Origin: Prochloraceae cyanobacterium
GTDB taxonomy: Bacteria > Cyanobacteriota > Cyanobacteriia > Cyanobacteriales > JASJDA01
Assembly (NCBI GenBank): GCA_030065755.1
Contig: JASJDA010000035.1
Coordinates: forward strand, 1 to 37,978
DNA length: 37,978 bases
Direction of reading: 5' to 3'
Each line of letters opens with the position of its first letter. Position 1 is the first letter of the stretch. Both the position numbers and the translations under genes were made by a program. Below are positions 8,006-16,136 of the stretch, piece after piece. The notes under the pieces are model-generated. The model saw only the letters and a list, made by a program, of their open reading frames with translations, was not told where the DNA came from and did not search any database.

Positions 8006-8665
8006 ATGAAAAATAAATATTCTCAACTTCTATCCATACTTGTCCTGATTTTTTTTATATCTCCTTTCTGCCAAGGTAGAGTAGGAGACTTAATTATATT
8101 CGGGCTCTTTTTTTTGATGCTAATGATAATTATTAGAATAATCAGAAGCTTTGATTTAAAACCAAGGTATGTTTTTTTATACGTGTTAATTGCGTCCATA
8201 TCCTTTTCGTTGGCAATTTTTGTTGTAGAGGAAAGATTTAGTTTTCCATATTACAACTATCTTTTAGCGATTTCTTATTTAATTAATGCAGTTTTTTTTC
8301 TCGGTGCAATTCTTGCAATAAATCGAAAAATTTTCCACCAAAGAAAAGTAGATCAAGACACGATTAAAGGAGGGGTTTGCGTCTATTTGTTAATTGGAAT
8401 GTTATGGGCGTTTTTCTATGGAATGATATCTATTCTCGATGATAATGCTTTTTCCCAAGCTCTAGAACCAAAAGATTTTGAAAAGACAATATATATGAGC
8501 TTTACTACTTTAAGTACTCTCGGTTATGGAGACATAACTCCCATAAATAAAATCGCTATGAGATTAGCTAATATAGAGTCAATTATTGGGCAACTGTACC
8601 CAGCAGTATTTATTGCTAGATTGGTAAGTCTGTATACAGCTCAAGAATTAGCCGATCGCAATTAA
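8006..8665 (+). CDS. Two-pore-helix type potassium channel protein
   Basis: The 219-residue protein has about six hydrophobic segments. Four lie in the first ~110 residues, and a C-terminal Ion_trans_2 module (~125-210) has helix, pore loop, helix. The pore carries the K+ selectivity signature TLGYGD within TTLSTLGYGDITP. No cytoplasmic RCK/TrkA-N domain follows, since the protein ends soon after the last helix (TAQELADRN), so gating is probably not by that route. The ATG at 8006 precedes the first hydrophobic helix. The extra N-terminal helices are not voltage-sensor-like by eye because they lack regularly spaced Arg. Confidence 0.85.
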   Translation: MKNKYSQLLSILVLIFFISPFCQGRVGDLIIFGLFFLMLMIIIRIIRSFDLKPRYVFLYVLIASISFSLAIFVVEERFSFPYYNYLLAISYLINAVFFLGAILAINRKIFHQRKVDQDTIKGGVCVYLLIGMLWAFFYGMISILDDNAFSQALEPKDFEKTIYMSFTTLSTLGYGDITPINKIAMRLANIESIIGQLYPAVFIARLVSLYTAQELADRN

Positions 8666-9117
8666 AAGGGAACAGGGAATAGGGAATAGGGAATAGAGCA
8701 ATGAGTTGGAGATTTTACCCCAACTTATTGGGGACTACCCTAATAGGAAGCCTTGAACTACCGATCGCTGGAGGGAACAGAAAATAGAAACCCGCTCCTC
8801 TCTGAAAAATATTACTGTTCCCTGTTCCCTCCAGCCCTCTGGCTGGTAAAAAATCTCAGAGTCACTTACACACTAAGCCAAGGAGAGTCGCTCTCAGATG
8901 AAACTCTCTACATAACACTATACTTAGAGTTAAATAATAAGTAAAATAGAAAGTTGAACTAATAAAGAAAAAATGGATGTAAACACCTAAGTGAAGTCTG
9001 GACAAAGAAAAAAAAGTGACTGGCTCGCTACATCAAACATAAAACAACAAAGGGTCAACTTTTATACATTAGTACAAAAGGCAAATCCAGCGTCATTGGT
9101 GAAAAAAAGATACAATA
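8666..9117. repeat. Intergenic heptamer repeats and inverted repeats
   Basis: Starts with tandem heptamers (GGGAATA and variants, ~8669-8697). A perfect 13-bp inverted repeat CTGGAGGGAACAG at 8768-8780 pairs with 8822-8834. A compact hairpin CCAGCC-CTCT-GGCTGG at 8831-8846, followed by TAAAAAAT, is terminator-like for the + strand. The remainder (8850-9117) shows nothing I can assign beyond the upstream region of the NACHT gene. Confidence 0.6.
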
Positions 9118-11637
9118 GTGAACCCAGACAACCCCATGAATCAACAGCGATCGCTCAGCCTAAATTTTCCTCAAAACAGAGACAGTTTTTCTGGTAGAGA
9201 CAGTTACCGCCACCGCCAAATCCTGCTAAATAAGGTAAAAAACTACTGGATCGAAGGAGTACTCGAAAAATCCCTTGCCACGGTCGCAACCATAGAACTC
9301 GGCTTAGAAGAAAGACTCGATGCGGTAGAAGGTCCATTTAGGAAAGCTTGGGAAACAACCTCTCACGCCAGAAAAAAATTGGCGAAGAGAATGAGAGTAA
9401 TAGACAAATTCGATCGAATGGGAGAAGGGCGATCGCTGTTAATTTTAGGAGAACCAGGTTCCGGTAAAACCACAACCCTACTAGAAGTTGCTCGCGAATT
9501 AATCGCTAGAGCCCAACAAGACATTACCTATAAAATACCAGTTGTTTTAAATTTATCCTCTTTTTTCGAGATCTCTGAGGAGATAAAACCAGAGCAGGTT
9601 ATTTATCGGTGGATAGTTGAAGAACTCGAGAGCCAGTACCAAGTACCCAAAAATATAAGTCAAACTTGGATCGAACAACAACAACTTTTGTTACTGCTCG
9701 ATGGCTTAGATGAGGTAGTTGAAGAAGAGCGTCAATTGTGCGTCAAAGCTCTCAACGAGTTCGGACGGGTGTGGGGACGCACGGAGACGATCGTCTGCTC
9801 TCGCACCAGAGAATATGAAGTCCTCTCAGAACGTCTCAGGTTACAAGGGGCAATTTGCTTACAACCTCTGACAGCAGAGCAAGTCGATCGCTACCTGAGT
9901 GCAGCAATTTACTTACAACCTGAGATTCCAGAGGAAGTAGATGGCTATTTCGATCGAGCAGAACAACAGATGACAGCGCTCATAAATCTGCTTGAAAAAG
10001 ATCCGCTGCTGCAAGAATTGACAAAAACTCCCCTAATGCTCAACATTATCGTTCTTGCTTATCAGGGGATGTCAGCGGAAGATCTGAGCGAGCAAGAAGG
10101 AAAATTTACATCTATAGAACAAACTCGCAAACAAATCTTTAATGCTTATATTCAAAGAATGTTTTTTCGGCGCGGTTCGGTTCAGCCATACTCTCAAAAG
10201 CAATGTTTGCAATGGTTGAGCGAACTAGCCTTGAGGATGTCTCGCGAGTCGCAAACAGTATTTTTAATCGAACGCATTCAACCGAGTTGGCTGCAAATAA
10301 ACCTAAAAAATAAATTCCGACTACCTTGGCAAAAAAGCAGAAAACAAAAAACTAAAAGTTATCAAGCCTATGCTACGGGAGTACAACTACTTACAGGCTC
10401 GATTTGGGGACTTATTTGCCTTTTCTCCTTTTTATTAGCAGGATCTCCGAGTAACTTCGTAATTGGGGGAATATTAGCTGGAATATTTGGCGCAGCATTG
10501 ACCAAAATAGAGCCGATAAAACCAGTAGAAAACCTCAAATGGTCTTGGATCGAAGTACAAAAATGGCTTCCGGTAGGATTACTTTTGGGTACAGGTGGTT
10601 TTTTAAGTGCTGGAATTTCTTGGGGACTGTTCCTAGGGTTGAGTGGGGTGACAATTGCTGGCTTAATTGAAGAAGAAGTTCCCGACAAGACTATTCCCAA
10701 TCAAGGTATTTGGCAGTCAGCTAAAAAAGCAGTGAGTTTTGGCGTTGGCGGTTCAATTCTTTGTTTGGTCGGAGGAGCGGGGTTAGAAGGTTCGATCGCC
10801 CTACCTTACGTTTTAAGTATGTCAATTTTTGGCTCTGGAATTGTCGGCTTAATTCTGGGACTGCTTAAAGGAGGTCAGACTTGTATTCAACACTCAGTAG
10901 TGCGACTGATGCTCTATCTCGACGGCGCTATTCCTTGGAATTATTCCCGTTTCTTGAACTATGCAGCAGAGCGCAATTTACTGCAAAAAGTTGGCGGAGG
11001 CTATATTTTTATTCATCGCCTCCTACAAGAGCATTTTGTCGCTTTAGCTAGGGAAAAGTACCAGCAAAATATCGAAATTACTACTACTGATGCTGAATCT
11101 TACCTCGAACGGGCTAATACTAAAGCTAGTCTGGGGGATGCTAAAGGGGCGATCGTAGATTACGATAAAGCGATCGCTATCAATAGGCATTTAGCCCACG
11201 CCTATGCTGGTAGAAGTATAGCTCGCTATATGCTCGGAGATTATCAAGGGTTACTCGACGATTACTATCAAACCTACGATCTGAATCCACAACTGGCTCA
11301 GAGCATTAGTTATACTGCTGTCAATTCTACCGAGTTACCCCAGCAAGAAGCAACAACAGAAATAGTTAGCTCAAATAACCCCAAATACTTGCTGACTCTT
11401 CTCAATGACGATAGCAACAGTTTCGATCTGGTTTGCAGGTGTTTGATGAAATATATTCCTGACATGAGTCTCGATCGCGCTCGAAAACTCGCCGAAAAAG
11501 TACATACTGAAGGTCAAGCAGTAATTTGGTCGGGTACGGAACACTTAGCCGAGGTGTATCGCACTCAACTAATTCAAGCTGGTTTATCTCTAGACTTGTG
11601 TTGGCCCGACGTTGAAGAAATGCAAGAGAATAAATAA
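9118..11637 (+). CDS. NACHT NTPase with membrane segments, TPRs and a C-terminal ClpS-like domain
   Basis: The 839-residue multidomain protein has a ~100-residue helical N-terminal region, then a NACHT STAND ATPase: Walker A GEPGSGKTT (111-119), Walker B LLLLDGLDEV (191-200), sensor TIVCSRTREY (224-233), and helical and winged-helix parts to ~400. Residues ~421-583 hold about five hydrophobic helices. FLNYAAERNLLQKVGG and IHRLLQEHFVAL (612-643) are typical NACHT C-flank sequence. Two TPR-like repeats follow (660-730). Residues ~757-832 align with ClpS: LNDD (Asn763-Asp765) and KVHTEG (His796) occupy the N-degron pocket positions, and AEVYRTQL matches the ClpS C-helix. STAND NTPases are signal-activated switches; ClpS recognises N-degrons and feeds Clp proteases. 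The fusion suggests regulated delivery to Clp at a membrane, which is inference. GTG at 9118 is used; ATG at 9136 is equally possible. Confidence 0.88.
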   Translation: MNPDNPMNQQRSLSLNFPQNRDSFSGRDSYRHRQILLNKVKNYWIEGVLEKSLATVATIELGLEERLDAVEGPFRKAWETTSHARKKLAKRMRVIDKFDRMGEGRSLLILGEPGSGKTTTLLEVARELIARAQQDITYKIPVVLNLSSFFEISEEIKPEQVIYRWIVEELESQYQVPKNISQTWIEQQQLLLLLDGLDEVVEEERQLCVKALNEFGRVWGRTETIVCSRTREYEVLSERLRLQGAICLQPLTAEQVDRYLSAAIYLQPEIPEEVDGYFDRAEQQMTALINLLEKDPLLQELTKTPLMLNIIVLAYQGMSAEDLSEQEGKFTSIEQTRKQIFNAYIQRMFFRRGSVQPYSQKQCLQWLSELALRMSRESQTVFLIERIQPSWLQINLKNKFRLPWQKSRKQKTKSYQAYATGVQLLTGSIWGLICLFSFLLAGSPSNFVIGGILAGIFGAALTKIEPIKPVENLKWSWIEVQKWLPVGLLLGTGGFLSAGISWGLFLGLSGVTIAGLIEEEVPDKTIPNQGIWQSAKKAVSFGVGGSILCLVGGAGLEGSIALPYVLSMSIFGSGIVGLILGLLKGGQTCIQHSVVRLMLYLDGAIPWNYSRFLNYAAERNLLQKVGGGYIFIHRLLQEHFVALAREKYQQNIEITTTDAESYLERANTKASLGDAKGAIVDYDKAIAINRHLAHAYAGRSIARYMLGDYQGLLDDYYQTYDLNPQLAQSISYTAVNSTELPQQEATTEIVSSNNPKYLLTLLNDDSNSFDLVCRCLMKYIPDMSLDRARKLAEKVHTEGQAVIWSGTEHLAEVYRTQLIQAGLSLDLCWPDVEEMQENK

Positions 11638-11646
11638 GAAAGCAAA

Positions 11647-12450
11647 TTAACCCGTACGGGGAAAGCGATCGACTCTTGCGTATCCGCTAAACAGAAGCAT
11701 CTTTCCTTTAGTCTCCAGACGATTGAGACGCAGATTAACCCCATCGAGGTCAAAACGGTCTAGATCGACCATCTCATTTAAAATATCTCCCAGGATATCA
11801 GTTAATTTTGCGGAAACTTCTCGCACATCTGCGGGAATTTCATCTGCTTCAAACTGAATATCGTTAAAAACAACCCTTCGCCGCTTTGCCACTGTCAAAG
11901 TACAGCTCATACTTATTGGAATATTACCGTCGGGCAAATTCGCTTTAGCAAAAAGTTTAATTTGATTGTGAGGAAAAAGCTGTATCTCAACATCGGTAAA
12001 GGATACGGGTTTACCTCCTGATAATTCCTCTAAAGCAGGAATCGAGAGATTCTCTAAGCGCTTTTTCACCAATTCAGCTTTGAAAGCGCGGTTGATATCG
12101 ACTTCCGATAACTTTATCGAAGCGATCGCCTGTGTAGGCTGTTTTAGAGAAATTTGACCTTGCAGCACCGAACTAAAATCTAGTGAAACAGCATCTGTTT
12201 CAAAAGACATCTCCTCCGTACGGAAATCTTTCCGAATCACCAAACCCCGTCCGCTCATTTGAAAGCTGTCAATAGTACCCTGCAACAGCTTACTAGAAGG
12301 ATTGCACCGAACCTGTACTTTTACTGACTCGCTGCGAGTAAACAGGTGGCGAATGGCGTTGCTAGCAACGGTATTGAGAAGATTCTCCCCCCAATCCCCA
12401 CTTGAATCGTTGTTAAAACCAATAAAGCCACCTAACATAAAGCTATCCAT
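11647..12450 (-). CDS. DUF2993 (LmeA-like) lipid-associated protein
   Basis: The 267-residue protein has the DUF2993 pattern: an N-terminal GENLLNTVASNAI helix, alternating beta-strands (VRCNPSSKLLQGTIDSF, GRGLVIRKDF), a central LSEVDINRAFKAELVKK, and C-terminal strands ending LLFSGYARVDRF. DUF2993 proteins are widespread in cyanobacteria and actinobacteria; the mycobacterial member LmeA binds phospholipid. There is no clear cleavable signal peptide. It is convergent with the NACHT gene, with 9 bp between the stops. Role here unknown. Confidence 0.8.
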   Translation of the reverse strand: MDSFMLGGFIGFNNDSSGDWGENLLNTVASNAIRHLFTRSESVKVQVRCNPSSKLLQGTIDSFQMSGRGLVIRKDFRTEEMSFETDAVSLDFSSVLQGQISLKQPTQAIASIKLSEVDINRAFKAELVKKRLENLSIPALEELSGGKPVSFTDVEIQLFPHNQIKLFAKANLPDGNIPISMSCTLTVAKRRRVVFNDIQFEADEIPADVREVSAKLTDILGDILNEMVDLDRFDLDGVNLRLNRLETKGKMLLFSGYARVDRFPRTG

Positions 12451-12505
12451 TTCGCAAATTTCAGCAATATATCTTATTATACTTGTAACAAACTATTAAG
12501 AGAAT

Positions 12506-12541
12506 AGCTATTAAACTTTTTCTATCAAAAGTTTAATAGCT
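12506..12541 (-). terminator. Perfect 15-bp stem-loop after the hydrolase gene
   Basis: AGCTATTAAACTTTT (12506-12520) and its exact complement (12527-12541) flank a 6-nt loop. It sits 13 bp beyond the hydrolase stop on the minus strand and before the DUF2993 start. There is no long T-run, so termination may be weak; a protein-binding palindrome is the alternative. Confidence 0.5.
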
Positions 12542-12553
12542 TACAGGAAAATC

Positions 12554-13459
12554 TCAAATCGCCGTGCCGATCGAGGACGACTCAGCTATAGATAAAGCCC
12601 ACGAACTAATCAGAGCATTAATTTGTTCGGGAATTTCGTCGTGAGGACAGTGACCCGCTTGTAGGTAGTGTTCTGTTAGTTGGGGATAGTGCTGGCGGAA
12701 CTTTGCCCCTCTCTCTTTAGTATTCATCCACGGGTCTCCTTCTCCCCAAAGCATCAGAAGAGGAGATTTTAATTGTTTTAACAGTACGTCATTTTTGTCC
12801 CCCTGGGGAGTTTTGAACACCGAGGCAAAAACCTGTACTGCTCCTTTGTCGCAGGAGGGACGATAGAGATCTTCTACTAGTTCGTCGGTAATAGCGCTGT
12901 GGTCTAAATAAACTTTTTTGAGAGTTTTGCGAATTACTGACCGTTGTCTGACGTACTGAAACAAAAGATAATTAGCCCACGGTTGCAATAAAATTGAACG
13001 GATTAGCTTTTTAATTATGTTTCCATTAGAATTAGATTTCTGCTCTGACTCAGTCTCGGTAAATGGCCCCGCACTGTTGAGTAAAATCAAACCAGCCGCA
13101 GAATCAGAACGAGTTGCAGCTAAGCATAAAGAGCAATAGCCTCCCAAAGAATTTCCCGCTAAGATGACTGGTTGACCGATTACTTCGGTAATGAAGTCGT
13201 GGAGTTGGTCGCGCCACAGATTGCCACTGTAAGTTAAATCTGCTTTAGCCGATCGCCCAAACCCCAAAAGGTCAATTGCCCAAACTTCAAAATCTTTCTG
13301 GAGTTCGGCTATATTCTTCTTCCAGTGATCTGTAGAAGCCCCAAATCCGTGAACTAGTAGTAGAGGCGATCGTCCGTCTTTTCTACTACCCGCTTTCACG
13401 TAGTAAATTGAATGTCCTCGCCATTGCCAGTAGGCACCAGGGATAGAAGTTACTTGCAC
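12554..13459 (-). CDS. Alpha/beta hydrolase, pheophytinase / chlorophyll dephytylase-like
   Basis: The 301-residue hydrolase has an oxyanion motif LVHGFGAS, VWAIDLLGFGRSAK, nucleophile elbow GNSLGG (Ser ~105), acid in WGEGDPW, and catalytic His in GHCPHDE. The strings NLWRDQL, FITEVIGQPV, AGNSLGGY and GHCPHDEIPE closely follow plant pheophytinase and chlorophyll dephytylase as I remember them. These enzymes remove the phytol chain from (pheo)phytin or chlorophyll. A role in chlorophyll turnover is likely but the substrate is inferred; related cyanobacterial hydrolases are often annotated only as alpha/beta fold. Soluble, no signal peptide seen. Confidence 0.82.
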   Translation of the reverse strand: MQVTSIPGAYWQWRGHSIYYVKAGSRKDGRSPLLLVHGFGASTDHWKKNIAELQKDFEVWAIDLLGFGRSAKADLTYSGNLWRDQLHDFITEVIGQPVILAGNSLGGYCSLCLAATRSDSAAGLILLNSAGPFTETESEQKSNSNGNIIKKLIRSILLQPWANYLLFQYVRQRSVIRKTLKKVYLDHSAITDELVEDLYRPSCDKGAVQVFASVFKTPQGDKNDVLLKQLKSPLLMLWGEGDPWMNTKERGAKFRQHYPQLTEHYLQAGHCPHDEIPEQINALISSWALSIAESSSIGTAI

Positions 13460-13737
13460 TTTGCTGATGTTGTTAAGTAATGTTAACTTCTTTATTATAT
13501 TTTTACACTAAGTTGAACAATTAAGCGCAAATTATTGATAAATTTTCTTAATTCTTAAGATTCGAGCGTCAACTAACAATCCGGACCTCGACCGCAAATA
13601 TTTTAAAGCTGCGTTATTCTATCATTAGGCACAAGAGTGGTGACAATATGCTGCGATCGTGGTTAGGTTGCCAACACCGCAGCTCACTCAAAAAATATTC
13701 TTACTAGAAGTGTAGAGTAAAAAAAGGGAGAAAAAGC

Positions 13738-14025
13738 GTGTCCGTTGAAACTATTGAAAAGCGTTCAACATCCACTGTTCGCAAACCTGCGCCTCGTTAT
13801 AAAGTTTTGCTTCATAACGACGACTTTAATAGTATGGAGTACGTGGTACAAACATTAATGAAAACTGTAGCAGGTATGACTCAGCCCCAAGCAGTAAACA
13901 TAATGATGGAAGCTCACAGTAATGGATTGGCTTTAGTTATTACCTGTGCTTTGGAACCTGCCGAATTTTATTGCGAAACTTTAAAAAGTCACGGATTGAC
14001 TAGCACGATCGAACCTGACGAATAA
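13738..14025 (+). CDS. clpS: ATP-dependent Clp protease adaptor ClpS
   Basis: The 95-residue protein has a short flexible N terminus and a complete ClpS domain: YKVLLHNDDFNSMEYVV (Asn27-Asp29 in the N-degron pocket), then MMEAHSNG with pocket His60, and AEFYCETLKSHGL. ClpS binds N-terminal bulky residues and delivers substrates to ClpC/ClpP in cyanobacteria. A GGGAG ribosome-binding site precedes the GTG start. It is followed after 24 bp by a CPBP-family protease, suggesting one transcript. The NACHT protein 2 kb upstream carries a second, divergent ClpS-like domain. Confidence 0.93.
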   Translation: MSVETIEKRSTSTVRKPAPRYKVLLHNDDFNSMEYVVQTLMKTVAGMTQPQAVNIMMEAHSNGLALVITCALEPAEFYCETLKSHGLTSTIEPDE

Positions 14026-14049
14026 ATTTATTACTATAAAAATATAATT

Positions 14050-14886
14050 TTGTCAATTAAATTTAGTGAGATTGCCGATTACCCAGCACCAGTAAGGCTG
14101 GGAATTTTTACGATCGCTTTGCTAGTAATTTGGTTGCCACTAGCAGCACCAATATATTGGTTATTGGGGAGCGATCGTAATTTAGTCACTATTTTGACTA
14201 TGGGGTTAATGTTTGTAGAATTCTTGTTTTTACTGAGATTTTGGGGTAAAAAAGTCTACGATCGACCTCAAATATACAAACATTATGGCTTAGTTTGGAC
14301 GAGACAAAATGGCATAGATTTCCTCAAAGGTTTGAGTATTGGTCTGTGGTTTTGTTTGGGTTTATTTATCTTAGAAGGTCTTCTCGGTTGGTTAGAGTGG
14401 ACAACGCCAACAGTAGCATTATTTTTAGTAATTGCCGAAGGTTTATTGAGTGCTTTAGGAATAGCTTTGGCAGAAGAATTACTTTTTAGAGGATGGATTT
14501 TAGACGAATTAGAAAGAGATTATCAACCTCAAACAGTTCTGTGGGTAAATGCAATTCTTTTTGCTAGCTGTCACTTTATTAAACCAATAGAAGAAATAAT
14601 TAGAACTTTTCCCACATTTCCTGCACTAATATTATTAGGATTGAGTTTAGTTTGGGCAAAAAGAGGTCATAAAAATCGCTTGGGAATTTGTATCGGTCTG
14701 CACGCTGGTTTAGTCTGGGGTTACTATATTGTTAATGTGGGAAAACTGGTGCAAAACACCGAAAAGATTTCTCCTCTAATTACAGGAATTGACAGTAATC
14801 CAATAGCTGGAGTTACGGGATTATTATTTTTAGGAATTCTGGCTTTTTGGATGAGAACAAAGACAATAGAACCACCTGCAGTTTAA
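14050..14886 (+). CDS. CPBP-family intramembrane glutamic/metallo endopeptidase
   Basis: The 278-residue protein has about eight hydrophobic segments. Motif 1 EELLFRG (142-148), the second motif around FASCHF (His175) and HAGLVWGYY near 218 are the CPBP (CAAX protease and bacteriocin-processing, Abi) signatures. The family is related to the Rce1 prenyl-protein endopeptidase; most bacterial members have no known substrate. Translation starts at TTG 14050, since no ATG lies before the first helix. It is co-directional with clpS (24-bp gap), hinting at a shared role in proteolysis at the thylakoid or plasma membrane. Confidence 0.85.
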   Translation: MSIKFSEIADYPAPVRLGIFTIALLVIWLPLAAPIYWLLGSDRNLVTILTMGLMFVEFLFLLRFWGKKVYDRPQIYKHYGLVWTRQNGIDFLKGLSIGLWFCLGLFILEGLLGWLEWTTPTVALFLVIAEGLLSALGIALAEELLFRGWILDELERDYQPQTVLWVNAILFASCHFIKPIEEIIRTFPTFPALILLGLSLVWAKRGHKNRLGICIGLHAGLVWGYYIVNVGKLVQNTEKISPLITGIDSNPIAGVTGLLFLGILAFWMRTKTIEPPAV

Positions 14887-14962
14887 GAGCTGACTCGTAA
14901 ACCTGATACAATTCTCTAAGCTAATTAGATCGGCTAAATAGAAATCGATCGACAAACATAAA

Positions 14963-15180
14963 TCACTTTTTCTGCAAAATTTCTCCGATCGCCTTACGGA
15001 ATAAACGAACAGCAGACCTTTGTCCGATTTCTTTACTTTGTTCGATAAATTGAGAAACCTTTTCTATGAGCAAGAAAGGAAAAGCTAAACTTGTTTGACT
15101 CGATCGATATTTATCTTGTCCTAATAGATAAATTTGTCAATTGCGATCGCGATATCGCCAAAGTTCTGGAACGGCGATCG
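14963..15180 (-). pseudogene. Uma2-family protein, C-terminal remnant
   Basis: On the minus strand from ~15180 one frame reads AIAVPELWRYRDRN, hits an in-frame TGA, then continues QIYLLGQDKYRSS...LAFPFLLIEKVSQFI and EIGQRSAVRLFRKAIGEILQ to a stop at 14963. This is the C-terminal third of a Uma2 protein (PD-(D/E)XK-like fold, abundant in cyanobacteria). The N-terminal part is missing; the homology starts exactly where the direct-repeat array begins. The last ~30 residues match another Uma2 remnant at 18489. Confidence 0.7.
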
Positions 15181-15860
15181 CAAATGATAATTATTCTTAT
15201 TTGCGATCGAGCCTGGATCCACTTCTAATACTTACACTGCATTGAAACTAAAAATGGAGACACAATGCTCCTATTATTATTTGATTCGATCTTGTTGAGC
15301 CACTCCCCCGAATTCAATTCGGGGGATTCAGGCTAGGAGTCAATACTAACTTTTAGTCCGTGAATTTTTAGCTTTCTGGTCCTGTTCCCTCGCAGATGAT
15401 AATAATTCTTATTTGCGATCGAACCTGGATCCAATCCTAATACTTCCCCTGCACTAAAACTAAAGATAGAGACTTTAGGCTCCTATTCTTACTTGATTCG
15501 ATCGCATCGGAATTTTTAGCTTTCTTGTCCTGTTCCCTCGCAAATGATAATAATTCCTATTTGCGATCGAACCTGGATCCACTCCTAATACTTCCCCTGC
15601 ATTGAAACTAACTAAAAATAGAGACAAAAAACCATCGCTCCTCTTTCCTCAAACAAGCGATCGAAACTTCTCATTCACGTTTCGCCCTAAATGTCAAGCC
15701 CCTGCAAATATACCTAGCCAAAAACAAATTTCTCGACTCCCTCCAATAAATGCTAATTATTTTCATTTGCGATCGAACCTCTACGAAGTTCTAATACTTA
15801 CACGACAGTAAAACTAAAAATAGACACAAAAAGCCTATATTATTATTTGATTTTACCAAG
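15179..15860. repeat. Array of four non-coding direct repeats with a palindromic core
   Basis: Four related units begin near 15179, 15391, 15539 and 15746. Each opens with a palindromic core (for example CGCAAATGATAA, spacer, TTATTTGCG with GATCG following), then CCTGGATCC and TCCTAATACTTCCCCTGC, then an A-rich ACTAAAAATAGAGAC block. Units 2 to 3 are spaced 148 bp. Unit 1 is longer by a 64-bp net insertion with an IS-end-like hairpin. Unit 3 has a divergent tail, and unit 4 is the most diverged. No open frame runs through. It could be a tandem small-RNA locus or protein-binding array. Confidence 0.75.
15292..15361 (-). mobile_element. Short insertion with IS200/IS605-like right-end hairpin
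   Basis: Compared with unit 2 of the array, unit 1 has these 70 bp in place of GCATCG. The insert contains a perfect hairpin at 15305-15325 (CCCCCGAATT facing AATTCGGGGG). Read on the minus strand it resembles the GG-A-AGCC/CCCC...GGGG-AGT-G ends of cyanobacterial IS200/IS605 elements. No coding capacity; probably a solo end or miniature element. Confidence 0.4.
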
Positions 15861-16136
15861 ATAAATTTTCAGCTATTAAGCAACTCTGAAAATCGGTCAA
15901 ATTAGTTCAAATTTCGGGAAATTAAGAGAGAGATTATCTAGAGAGCGATCGGCAAAAAAATCTTATCTATTAAAATTCAAAAACTAAATCCACAATAACT
16001 AAAAGCTATGCTTATACTTTAATTTTTCCTCCCCTTTTAACCTCTGTGCTGACGATCGTGGCAACTAGTAGTAGTACTAAAGAAGCAGGAAGTAAACACT
16101 AAAATAGATAATTTTGGATAAGTTTTAGGGAACAGA

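Noticed and set aside
8753-9197. Two short + frames upstream of the NACHT gene
   Set aside because: The first overlaps inverted repeats, the second overlaps the NACHT start in another frame; neither looks like a protein.
15179-15860. CRISPR array
   Set aside because: Units are long (~110-150 bp), imperfect and not separated by uniform spacers; no cas gene is nearby.
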